Source: Trichormus variabilis 0441
GTDB taxonomy: Bacteria; Cyanobacteriota; Cyanobacteriia; Cyanobacteriales; Nostocaceae
Direction: 5' to 3'
NCBI RefSeq assembly: GCF_009856605.1
Contig: NZ_CP047243.1
Coordinates: 1 to 64,000, forward strand
DNA: 64,000 nt
Part shown: positions 54,170 through 62,115 of the stretch, piece after piece
How positions within the stretch are numbered: position 1 is the stretch's first letter
Layout: every line of letters starts with the position of its first letter
Program-made: the position numbers and the translations under genes
Notes under the pieces: model-generated
Databases searched by the model: none
Seen by the model: only the letters and a program-made list of their open reading frames with translations
What the model was told of the DNA's origin: nothing

Positions 54170-54763
54170 TTACTTATCTACTTGAATCAAACAATAGCCT
54201 TTAGTTCTATCTTCTGTTTGGCAGGCTTCAATAGCTGCTTGATTTTTCAAGATTATTTGATACATCTGTTTCCCTTCTTGAGATTTTGCCCATTGCAAAA
54301 TTTTGAGATCATTGCGTGATACTACTACTGACTGATTTGTTCCCCAGTTTGAGACAGCATTCCACGTTATCCAAGAACCAAGTACCGCAGAGGTGGCAGC
54401 AGCTAATCCACATATTGCTGATACCACCCCTAATCCCCAGCCCCCCTGCACTTTTATATCTGTACTACTGCTTGACTTGATTTTTTTCATCTCATCCCGC
54501 ACTGCACTGGAGACAACTGTATAGTGCATTTTCTCAGCAGATTGAGTTGTCTTTTCCAGTTTTTGGTCTATCATTACCGCCCACGCATCTATCATTGCCT
54601 CCGTTCTTGCTTGGAGGTCTAGCATCGTTTCTTCATACCGACCCAAGGTTGCCATCATCCTGAATATTGGGTCATCTGGCGTGATTCCTAATTGATACGC
54701 TCCTTCAACTATACGTTTTTGTTCTGCTGGGGAATAGCCTTGCAATATGTCTTGTGTTTTCAT
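54170..54763 (-). CDS. Membrane-anchored helical protein (DUF6753-like)
   Basis: A 197-residue protein from ATG 54763, coupled to the upstream ATPase by TGATG (one-base overlap). N-terminal helical half (LGRYEETMLDLQARTEAMID), then a Gly/Ala-rich transmembrane segment WGLGVVSAICGLAAATSAVL followed by a polar C-terminal part with two cysteines. I recall similar plasmid proteins filed as DUF6753. Probably the membrane partner of the two ParA-like ATPases in the same operon. Confidence 0.55.
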   Translation of the reverse strand: MKTQDILQGYSPAEQKRIVEGAYQLGITPDDPIFRMMATLGRYEETMLDLQARTEAMIDAWAVMIDQKLEKTTQSAEKMHYTVVSSAVRDEMKKIKSSSSTDIKVQGGWGLGVVSAICGLAAATSAVLGSWITWNAVSNWGTNQSVVVSRNDLKILQWAKSQEGKQMYQIILKNQAAIEACQTEDRTKGYCLIQVDK

Positions 54764-55470
54764 CAATCAAGTCCTAAATATTTAACAGCTAAATCGTTAT
54801 CCATTACTGAATCATGAAACTTTTTGATCCATTGATAAATGTAGCTTCTCAAAAACAAAATCATTGAGATATCCTGACATACTTGTGAATATGGTATTCC
54901 TGCTTTCTCCATTGCTTGATAGTGATTTCGATGTAGAGCCGTCAATTCTATTTCTGTACCTCCTATCATTAACAAATTTTTCGCCATTGTTTGCTCATAT
55001 TCTCTAAACTCTGGCGCAAAATGATAATTCTTTACTACCACATAGTTAGCATTGTTAGTAGCAGTTTGAACGATTTGACTTAAGTAATCTATGCAGTCCG
55101 TTCTATGTGATATGGGTTGGACAAATGTTAAACTCCACCCATATTCAGCTAAAGCTCCTAATAGTTCAGACTGAATAATATACTGACAAATTTTGTCTAA
55201 GTACTGTCCTGGCATATCCACCAAGATGATGTCTAAACTATCCACTATCAAATCATTAAATATCCTGTCAGTTCGGGTATTGAAAAAATCTATTTTTTCA
55301 ATACACACTAAATCTTTATAAGCCAAAAACCTGTCACGGTTATCATGGTCATAAACTTTTAGTCTTTTACCTTGAATTTGATACATTTCTAGCAACAGTT
55401 TAATAACTGTAGACTTACCTACACGCGAATCGCCTACAGTCATTACCATTCTTTTAGAAGATTTCCACAT
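54763..55470 (-). CDS. ParA/MinD-like ATPase with non-deviant P-loop
   Basis: A 235-residue protein with P-loop MTVGDSRVGKSTVIKLLLEM and Walker B-like LDIILVDMPGQYLDK, the SIMIBI plan. The signature lysine of deviant Walker A proteins (K-G-G) is replaced by D-S-R, so the dimer mechanism may differ. Its 5' end overlaps the preceding ATPase gene by 17 bases. It shares the motif V-V-K-N-(Y/L) with its neighbour (VVVKNYHFAPEFREYE and VVKNLFYGEDEEFSRY), so the two are paralogues. A role in localising the transfer or partition machinery is plausible. Confidence 0.7.
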   Translation of the reverse strand: MWKSSKRMVMTVGDSRVGKSTVIKLLLEMYQIQGKRLKVYDHDNRDRFLAYKDLVCIEKIDFFNTRTDRIFNDLIVDSLDIILVDMPGQYLDKICQYIIQSELLGALAEYGWSLTFVQPISHRTDCIDYLSQIVQTATNNANYVVVKNYHFAPEFREYEQTMAKNLLMIGGTEIELTALHRNHYQAMEKAGIPYSQVCQDISMILFLRSYIYQWIKKFHDSVMDNDLAVKYLGLD

Positions 55471-56476
55471 TTATATTTTCTAGCCCTAATAGATGCTTAA
55501 CTGGCTCAATTTGCTGTTTAAAAGTTTTCAACCAGCTTTTCACCCGCATTTTCACTCCTGGTAGTTCTTTTTGCTTTATTCCTTCAGAAAATGTTAGTGA
55601 TTTTTCATCTAAATAATCGTAGGCATATTCAAGTAAATCTGGCATCGTGATCTCAAATAAAGTTCCTCTCCTTGCTAATAGCTCTTGTTTTATCTCTTGA
55701 ACTCTTGTTGAGTTTTTATATCTAGAAAACTCTTCATCCTCACCATAAAATAAATTTTTCACAACTATGTAATCTACTTTATCCCCACAAAAACTATACA
55801 AATCTATTAACTGCTTTACCGAATCTGATACTCGACTGATTACCACAACCATTGTTACTCTAATGTCATAATCATTAGCGGCTGTTTCCAAGAACTCTTG
55901 TTCTATGAATCTTTTAAATATTTGTCTTGATTGCGGTGGTAATTCTAATAAAAACAAGGATTCTGGTGGTAGTAATTGGCTATATGTATCTGGTTCTGGC
56001 TCCATCATTCCCTTTATCTGATCAAAAAACCTATCTATACTTCCATCTTTAAAAATATTTAACTGCTGTATTTGACAATGCTCTCCATCTTCACCATAAT
56101 ATCTCAATAAATCAGGATTAGAATTATCCGCATCTACTGCCACAATCCTTCTTTTCTCATCTAGACAAGTTTGCAAAAACCCTCTCGTCCACATCGATTT
56201 ACCTACTCCACCTTTTCCTCCATCTACTATTACTAATCTTCTTGGCAGAGTTTTAACTACTGCTTCTGTTTCCTTATTAGCTTCTTCTACATCCTTATCC
56301 GACCCTGTGGCTATATCTGCTGGGTTCACATCTGATTCTACTGTGGCTTTTTCTAAATCTAATTGCTGTTCTGGTGTTAAATCCTTTACTATTATTTCTT
56401 CTGCTACTTCAATGTTTGCTATATCAGCTTTACCTTGAAGATTCCCATTCTGATTATTGTCAATAGTCTGTGTCAT
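55454..56476 (-). CDS. ParA-family ATPase
   Basis: A 340-residue protein from ATG 56476, chosen because AAGGAG lies 10-14 bases upstream; earlier starts at 56497 and 56530 are possible. An acidic N-terminal tail of about 75 residues precedes a deviant Walker A VDGGKGGVGKSMWTRG, IVAVDADNSNPDL (switch) and SLFLLELPPQSRQI. C-terminal helices follow. ParA/VirC1-like proteins place DNA or transfer complexes in the cell. It lies at the head of the ATPase pair and membrane protein operon. Confidence 0.8.
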   Translation of the reverse strand: MTQTIDNNQNGNLQGKADIANIEVAEEIIVKDLTPEQQLDLEKATVESDVNPADIATGSDKDVEEANKETEAVVKTLPRRLVIVDGGKGGVGKSMWTRGFLQTCLDEKRRIVAVDADNSNPDLLRYYGEDGEHCQIQQLNIFKDGSIDRFFDQIKGMMEPEPDTYSQLLPPESLFLLELPPQSRQIFKRFIEQEFLETAANDYDIRVTMVVVISRVSDSVKQLIDLYSFCGDKVDYIVVKNLFYGEDEEFSRYKNSTRVQEIKQELLARRGTLFEITMPDLLEYAYDYLDEKSLTFSEGIKQKELPGVKMRVKSWLKTFKQQIEPVKHLLGLENINVEIF

Positions 56477-56522
56477 TTTCTTATTTCTCCTTCTCATTTG
56501 TTCAATACTGCTTCTCAAGTGT

Positions 56523-56849
56523 TTACACAAAATCTCTTTGGAAAATAGGTAAAATGTTGCTTCTCACCCATTGAGTAAACAGCTTAACTAATTGTTCTTC
56601 TACTATGCCCTTTAAACTATATATAGCTGAAGAATTTAAAGTTTTTACTATTCTTACTTGCTCTTGAATAACCACATGACGTTCTTGGCTTTGAATATGC
56701 AAAGGTACTATTTTTTCATTATTTAATTCTGGAGCGATAATCTTAAACACATCTTCAGCAAATATCTCTAGCCCTGATGGGGTAGATATTATCCGCACTG
56801 TACTACCCAAAGGGTGCTCAAACTCCCAATATGTCCATACTTTCGTCAT
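56523..56849 (-). CDS. Small protein, weakly Bro-N-like
   Basis: A 108-residue protein from ATG 56849. The start TKVWTYWEFEHPLGSTVRII, then STPSGLEIFAEDVFKII, recalls the Bro-N/anti-repressor pattern (F-x-x-x-x-V-R ... F-x-x-x-D-V), but the match is weak. It is the first gene of the minus-strand ParA-like operon (47 bases before the ParA start). The shared 35-bp motif copy B lies about 100 bases upstream. Possibly a DNA-binding regulator or small partition partner. Confidence 0.45.
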   Translation of the reverse strand: MTKVWTYWEFEHPLGSTVRIISTPSGLEIFAEDVFKIIAPELNNEKIVPLHIQSQERHVVIQEQVRIVKTLNSSAIYSLKGIVEEQLVKLFTQWVRSNILPIFQRDFV

Positions 56850-56945
56850 TGTTAAGTTTTTAGAATTTATCAATCTAGCACCAATTGCGAATTGCAAATT
56901 GTAGACCCTTTATCTATGACATATTCTGCTTAGATAAATAAAGAA

Positions 56946-56980
56946 ACTTTAGTACTGTTTTTTTTGGTAAGAAAGTGTCT
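56946..56980 (+). promoter_or_regulatory. 35-bp operator-like motif, copy B
   Basis: ACTTTAGTACTG, a run of eight T, then GGTAAGAAAGTGTCT. Same length, arms and T tract as copies A and C. It lies between the divergent ParA-like operon (start 56849) and the lipoprotein gene (start 57322). Its orientation relative to the motif in copies A and C points to the lipoprotein side; TATATAAT at 57001-57008 could be a -10 element for that direction. Confidence 0.6.
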
Positions 56981-57321
56981 TGTTCTTTCTTGACAATTGC
57001 TATATAATCTTTAGCCTTTTACCAAACCTCGTTTTTTCTAAACGCTACATTCTATTTTGGCGAGATTGAGCGTAGTCCTAAGTTTCTATATGAAACACTG
57101 GATATATAAAGTGTGATAATACATCGACACTAGCGCGACTAGATAGCATTTGTATTTTCTTACTATTGCGTCTATTAAAAAAATCGTTAAAACTTGATTG
57201 CATATGCGGGATAAATATATATAATATTTGCAGCTCGTAGTCAAACAGTTTTAAGAAGTAGATATTGCCTTAAACGAGAAAATTGATAAGTAATTTTGTT
57301 AATCAATTGTTGGAGTTTTCT

Positions 57322-57978
57322 ATGAATAAAATAGCTTTGTTTACAGCCCTTGCTTTGATAGGGACAACATTAGGGGCTTGCCAATCTGATGAGAGCAGGG
57401 TGGCTCAGGCAGAAAATGATTATGCAGCCAAGTTAACTGATGCGGAAAGCCCCAAAGAGAAGGCGGTGCAAGAGCAAATCAGACAGTACGTAGAAGATAC
57501 GCCTGATTTGTATAGAATCAGTTGGAAAATATGTGGAGACTGGAACGCCCCATACAATAATGGAACAAGATGTAACGAAACTAGGGTTCCGACAACTAAA
57601 GGGTATTTTGAACCTGCGTATGTATGGGCAGCGAATCAAGTACAGTTTGTTAATAAACAGAATTTTGTTAGAGGTGCTTGGACTACAGGATTATTTGTAA
57701 AATCAAGAGGATGCTTAAATATTGGTAAACCGCGAGAAGAGAGGTTTTACAATGTTAAAAATTTTATGATTGAAAAAAGCGCTTCTACTCCTTCACTAGA
57801 AAATGTGAAAGTAGAGGTTGTTCCAAAACAAGAGAAACAGAAAGTAGTGGAACAAGCCTTCAGGGACGCAGAAATAGAGAATTACGCCCTGACTAACTTT
57901 GGCATATCAACAGCTACAGGATCTATCCCGACTGGTAAAACTTGCTTAACAGTTGATGAATGGAAAAAAACGCAATGA
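57322..57978 (+). CDS. Lipoprotein of the transfer region
   Basis: A 218-residue protein from ATG 57322, with GGAG 6 bases upstream. A lipoprotein signal (IALFTALALIGTTLGACQSD) has the lipobox L-G-A-C with C20. The mature part contains four cysteines and helical segments (EKAVQEQIRQYVEDTP). There is no recognised domain. Small lipoproteins in conjugation regions may be VirB7-like or entry-exclusion proteins; this one is larger than typical VirB7. The 424-base gap before it holds operator copy B. Confidence 0.55.
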   Translation: MNKIALFTALALIGTTLGACQSDESRVAQAENDYAAKLTDAESPKEKAVQEQIRQYVEDTPDLYRISWKICGDWNAPYNNGTRCNETRVPTTKGYFEPAYVWAANQVQFVNKQNFVRGAWTTGLFVKSRGCLNIGKPREERFYNVKNFMIEKSASTPSLENVKVEVVPKQEKQKVVEQAFRDAEIENYALTNFGISTATGSIPTGKTCLTVDEWKKTQ

Positions 57979-58116
57979 AGAGGGTGTAGGGTCTATTGAT
58001 TAATCCCTCAGACCTTGTTGCCCAATTCTCAATTACCCGATTACGCCAAATATATTCATCTTCTAAAATATCTAATGGCTAAAATATCTAATGACATAGG
58101 GCAATACTTGGAAAAT

Positions 58117-58677
58117 TTACTTAATTACCAACTGCTGTTTGCTATCGAAACCGATATCATTCTTAGCTGAAACTGATAACGGTTGGATCTTGAGCTTATC
58201 TCCTACCTTGATATCGGCAGCGCCAGGGGCAAGCTCAAGCACCTGATTGGCCACCCGACCTTTATAAATGGGGCAAGGGGTTTTATGACAAGGTTTGGCA
58301 TTGTAAACAGCAGTTGACACTACATTGTCCTTCAGGTAGAAAATGTCTAGGGGAAAATTTACCTTGTACATCCAGAAAGGCACATTATAGATTTCGCTCC
58401 CCAGGTTGAACAACATTCCGCGATCGCGTGGTAAAAAGGAACGAAATTTTAGCCCCTTCTCTAATTGTTCCGGTGTAGAAGCGACTTCTAGCTTAAATGT
58501 CTGGTTGTTGTGGGTGAGGATGTGAGTGAGGGGTAAATTCTGAGGACGAGTTTCGGCATAAATCATCGCCGCAGTGCCAATGATAATTGATACTCCAGCT
58601 AGAGGGCCTAGTATGTTCAGTAAATTGAAAGCAGTAATATACAAATTCTCTTGTTGAGGGAATTTTAAAGTTTTCAT
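58117..58677 (-). CDS. DUF192 exported protein
   Basis: A 186-residue protein with an N-terminal hydrophobic segment (NLLNILGPLAGVSIIIGTAA) and a DUF192 domain at residues 60-165: FKLEVASTPEQLEKGLKFRS, DRGMLFNLG, FWMYKVNFPLDIFYL and NQVLELAPGAADIKVGD. The function of DUF192 proteins is unknown. Its start overlaps the end of the AAA gene by four bases (ATGA), so both come from the same operon, probably under operator copy C. Confidence 0.8.
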   Translation of the reverse strand: MKTLKFPQQENLYITAFNLLNILGPLAGVSIIIGTAAMIYAETRPQNLPLTHILTHNNQTFKLEVASTPEQLEKGLKFRSFLPRDRGMLFNLGSEIYNVPFWMYKVNFPLDIFYLKDNVVSTAVYNAKPCHKTPCPIYKGRVANQVLELAPGAADIKVGDKLKIQPLSVSAKNDIGFDSKQQLVIK

Positions 58678-60320
58678 AGCTCCCCAAAAATATCGATATT
58701 ACCGAGACTATATATAGATGAATCAACCGGACTAGATGCTTGACCTTGCAAAGCGGCTTTGTTCCGCATACTTTCAACCCGGTCAGCCTCACGGATGGCC
58801 AGAGGATTCATGTTCTGCCTTGCAGTTACCAATGCTGACAGTGTAATTAAGAGCGGTGGCAGTTCATTAAGTGGTGTGACATCATCGTTAAACATTTGGC
58901 AAAAAGTAGAGATGGCGGCACGTTCTACAATTGCGCCAATCTCAGCACCCACACAGCGTTGTGTGGCTTTGAGCAACCTTTTCCATTCAGGTTCGGTGTA
59001 CCCATCGCCCCCATTGCGGAACCGAGCATCAAAACGGGCTAAGTGAATTTTGAATATTTCGTGCCGTTCTCCATAGTTTGGGAGATCCACCTGGAAAATC
59101 TCGTCAAAGCGCCCACTTCTGGTTAACTCTGGTGGTAGCCATTCAATATTGTTAGCCGAAGCGATAATTAAAACCTCACTAGTGCGCTCTTGCATCCAGG
59201 TCAAAAGCATACCAGCCAGTCGCCTAGATAAATCATCATCCCCAGCAAATCCTTTGTCGAAGTCGTCCAAATACAGGATTACACGGTTAATTCGGTCTAC
59301 GAGTGCGAGTAAGTTTTTAAGCCTGTACTCAGCCAGATTGCCGTAACTGCGGAAATTCCCCCACTCCAAGATAATTAGAGGTAGTCCTAACTGTGCCGAA
59401 CAAGCTTTAGCCGAGTACGATTTTCCAGTCCCCGGTGGGCCGATTAGTAAAACCCCCTTGGGTAAACGCAGATTATAGGCTTTAGCTAGTGTTGTTAACA
59501 GGCGTTTATACGTTTTAAACGCTTGCTGCATTAGTTCTAAACCACCGATAGGGGTGCTTGGGGGCTGAAGGAACTGAATATTATAAATCCGCTTAAACAG
59601 TTCTATTTTGTAAGCGGACAATTTTTCTATTAACTCCAACGGTGTAACTTCATCAGCTAAAGCCTGTTTAATTCCATAGTCAATATCTGCTAAGTACATC
59701 CCTACTGAGGCGATCGCAGTCTCATGAATGGATGATTGATTGTCATCAGGTAATACTTGGGGTAAGTAAGTTTTAATTTCCTCAATAGTTGGCAGTTGTT
59801 GCACAATGATGGGAATTTCCGGTGCAATGTCAGATGAAAGACTAGCGTTTGGGCCTAAAAGTATTGCTGTCTTTCGGGTATTGCAATTGGAAAGCTTCAG
59901 GTTAATCAGGGCTGACTTGATCCACTCGGCAGTTAAGAAGAAATCGGGGTTTGTGTTGGACTCTCCCAGCCAGGGGAATATGCCCTCCAGTATCAGGATT
60001 CCTTCTAAATGGGTGGTTTTCCAAAACCTCAAAATTTCAAAGTAATGTTCGCGTCGGTTTTTGGCGTAGGCGCAGCCCGCCGCAGGCATCGCCTGATACT
60101 GGTCAACTGTTTGTAAAGTTAATCCCTGCTCATGAGTCTCTAACTGGTGTAGCGCATCATCTTCCAGCGTCCACAGGTAACAGTTAATGTCCTGGTGTTG
60201 GCAAACTGAAGCAAGATTGGTCAGCAGTTGCCGCCGCTCTTGCAATGGAGATTCGACAGCAATCAGCTGATTGTTAAGCTTAATTAATCCAAATATTTGC
60301 TTGATTAACTGATTATTCAT
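58674..60320 (-). CDS. Ycf46-like AAA+ ATPase
   Basis: A 548-residue protein. The N-terminal 240 residues are those of Ycf46-type proteins (ILRFWKTTHLEGILILEGIF); the AAA+ domain has Walker A LLIGPPGTGKSYSAKA, Walker B ILYLDDFDKGFA, an ASANN sensor I and SGRFDEIF with arginine finger. In cyanobacteria Ycf46 affects carbon uptake, but this plasmid copy may remodel transfer complexes. A GC-rich interspersed repeat is inserted in frame near residue 80 (AMPAAGCAYAKN). Operator copy C lies 55 bases upstream of the start. Confidence 0.82.
   Translation of the reverse strand: MNNQLIKQIFGLIKLNNQLIAVESPLQERRQLLTNLASVCQHQDINCYLWTLEDDALHQLETHEQGLTLQTVDQYQAMPAAGCAYAKNRREHYFEILRFWKTTHLEGILILEGIFPWLGESNTNPDFFLTAEWIKSALINLKLSNCNTRKTAILLGPNASLSSDIAPEIPIIVQQLPTIEEIKTYLPQVLPDDNQSSIHETAIASVGMYLADIDYGIKQALADEVTPLELIEKLSAYKIELFKRIYNIQFLQPPSTPIGGLELMQQAFKTYKRLLTTLAKAYNLRLPKGVLLIGPPGTGKSYSAKACSAQLGLPLIILEWGNFRSYGNLAEYRLKNLLALVDRINRVILYLDDFDKGFAGDDDLSRRLAGMLLTWMQERTSEVLIIASANNIEWLPPELTRSGRFDEIFQVDLPNYGERHEIFKIHLARFDARFRNGGDGYTEPEWKRLLKATQRCVGAEIGAIVERAAISTFCQMFNDDVTPLNELPPLLITLSALVTARQNMNPLAIREADRVESMRNKAALQGQASSPVDSSIYSLGNIDIFGEL
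60061..60095. repeat. In-frame interspersed repeat in the AAA ATPase gene
   Basis: GGCGTAGGCGCAGCCCGCCG (60063-60082) followed by CAGGCATCGCC is a member of the scattered GCGTAGCCCGCCGCAGGC-type repeats. Here it is translated (minus strand) as part of QAMPAAGCAYAKN in the N-terminal domain and does not break the frame. Confidence 0.65.
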
Positions 60321-60374
60321 CAGAGTGTTTAATTGAGTTCACCCTGATAATAGAAACAGCGAAAATTCTTTACT

Positions 60375-60409
60375 AGTTACTTTCGTACCCAAAAAAATAG
60401 CACGAAAGT
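60375..60409 (-). promoter_or_regulatory. 35-bp operator-like motif, copy C (AAA operon)
   Basis: On the minus strand: ACTTTCGTGCTA, seven T, then GGGTACGAAAGTAACT. The arms ACTTTCGTGC / GTACGAAAGT are a nearly perfect inverted repeat. It lies 55 bases upstream of the AAA start codon, in the same orientation to its gene as copy A is to virB. A TATTAT word just downstream on the minus strand could be a -10 box. Confidence 0.65.
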
Positions 60410-60427
60410 AACTTGACATTTGTGCAG

Positions 60428-60947
60428 CTAAAGCTCCAATTCTTGTCCGTGATATTGGCGTTGTTGTAATTGACGAGAAAAATTAACTAATTGGAGATTC
60501 CAATCCTTTTCACACTTGATTTGAGTCGCTTGTGGCAGTATTGCTTTAACAGCCCTTGCCGCAGTTAGTTGATTAAAGGCCACTTGTACATGAGGAATAT
60601 TCTGCAATCGCTGTTGGGGTAGGTTTTTGGGGTCATCAATAGCTATGAATACGGTTTTAGATTCGGGTATTCCTTTGGTGAGGTATTCCAACATAGCTAG
60701 TGAAATAGTTTCAACGGGAGACTGACACAGCACCGCTCTTGAGTTCTCATCATTCGCCTTGCCCCCCAGGTGAAAATAAAACCAACTATCCCTGCGATGG
60801 GTTCCCACATAATAGCCTGAGATATCATTGAGCGTTCCCTGTAAAAATGCACCTTTAGAAGTTCCATGTTGATCCCGCATCACAAATACGGCATTTGCTT
60901 TTGAGTCAGCGTAAACTAGTCCCTGCTGGTGCAACATTTGTACACAA
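60428..60947 (-). CDS. C-terminal Toprim half of the split relaxase
   Basis: From ATG 60937 the frame reads LHQQGLVYADSKANAVFVMR; sense continues upstream to the insertion point at 60950 (CVQ before the M). Toprim-like elements are visible: E in CQSPVETISLAMLEY and the D-D pair in VFIAIDDPKNLP. It ends in GQELEL. It is the continuation of the MobV gene at 62106-63293, separated from it by an IS630-like element. Without its original start it could only be made from a promoter in or after the IS. Confidence 0.75.
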
Positions 60948-60950
60948 TCA

Positions 60951-62115
60951 TACTAAATTGGGAAAGGAAGTATTAATTGAATAACTGAGGTCAAATTTGG
61001 CAAATCCAATCAAACCCAACCTTGCCATGAACAATTTGAGGGTGAGACATTAACCATTGACAACGAGAAATTAACACAGTTTCTAGTTCATCGAGAGTAG
61101 AAAACATCTGATTAGCAACAGCTTCACGTAGAAGCGACCAAACACACTCAGTCGGTTGGAGTTGAGGTGTATAAGCAGGCAGAGGAAACAGAATGATACC
61201 AGCTGGCAACATTAATTGTTTACTGGTATGCCAACCAGCTTGATCAACAAGCAAAACAATGATTTTGTGATGATGAGGATTGACTTCAGCGGCAAAAGCA
61301 TCTAAAGCCATTTGCATGACAGCAATGTTGACTCTGGGTAAAATCAAGAAAAAACTCTCGCCAGTAGCTGGATGGACAAATCCATAAGTATAAAGCCATT
61401 GGTAACGAGTGCGATGCACAGCATTGGGACGATGACCTACTGGTGTCCAAACTCGACGGACGATGGGTTTGAGGCCTAATCGAGCTTCATCTTCTGCCCA
61501 AACTTCAACTGATTTGTGCGGATGGAGGAAACGTAACAATCGCACAAACTCCGTTAACTCAGTTTTAAACATCTGTCTTTGAACAAAAGTTGCCGCCTCA
61601 GTATGCAGAGGTCGTGGTTGTTGCAGACTAAATCCTAGCCTTTTGAGGTAATCCCAAGCTGTAGTGACATGGAGTGTAATTCCAAACTGTACTCGGATCA
61701 ATTCCCCTACTTTTGGCGCACTCCATAACCCCCCATCTTCTGGTGGTGAAGCTAACCTTTGGCGCAACCACTGTTGTTGCTCGTTTGTGAGTGCAAGTTT
61801 TTTTCCTCCTGGTTTCAGTTTCTGTTGATTGATGATTCCGTTTGCTCCTAGCTTGTTGTATCGCCGCACGATTTTTCTCACCCAGTCCCCTGAGAATCCC
61901 ACAATCTCTGCTACCTTTTGCGCTGACAACTGTGGTTGTTGATTGAGCAATTTAATCACTAACCATCGGGTTTTCTCTTGTGCATCTTCACATCGGCGAT
62001 AACTTTGTTCTATTTCTTCTGTTGATAGATGCTCTGTTAGTTTTATCCTGGGACGTACCATTTTTCTAGCCTTTTTCCCTCTGCTTCAAATGATACTACC
62101 TTTCCCTATTCAGTA
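60951..62115 (-). mobile_element. IS630-like insertion sequence
   Basis: A 1165-bp element with imperfect inverted ends: TACTAAATTGGGAAAGGAAG (60951-60970) and, read inward from 62115, TACTGAATAGGGAAAGGTAG; about 24 of the first 27 bases agree. TCA flanks both sides (60948-60950 and 62116-62118). Removing the element plus one TCA joins PSD to CVQMLHQQ in one frame. IS630 elements usually duplicate TA; with that reading (TA inside the ends) the restored gene would be frameshifted. Confidence 0.85.
60991..62061 (-). CDS. IS630-family transposase
   Basis: A 356-residue transposase with two N-terminal HTH units (LSAQKVAEIVGFSGDWVRKI, then a winged helix GELIRVQFGITLHVTTAWDY) and the DDE catalytic core: VEVWAEDEARLGL, IVLLVDQAGWHTSKQ and LQPTECVWSLLREAVA. 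The frame is whole, so the element may be recent and active. Complete ATG start at 62061, 54 bases inside the right end. Confidence 0.92.
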   Translation of the reverse strand: MVRPRIKLTEHLSTEEIEQSYRRCEDAQEKTRWLVIKLLNQQPQLSAQKVAEIVGFSGDWVRKIVRRYNKLGANGIINQQKLKPGGKKLALTNEQQQWLRQRLASPPEDGGLWSAPKVGELIRVQFGITLHVTTAWDYLKRLGFSLQQPRPLHTEAATFVQRQMFKTELTEFVRLLRFLHPHKSVEVWAEDEARLGLKPIVRRVWTPVGHRPNAVHRTRYQWLYTYGFVHPATGESFFLILPRVNIAVMQMALDAFAAEVNPHHHKIIVLLVDQAGWHTSKQLMLPAGIILFPLPAYTPQLQPTECVWSLLREAVANQMFSTLDELETVLISRCQWLMSHPQIVHGKVGFDWICQI

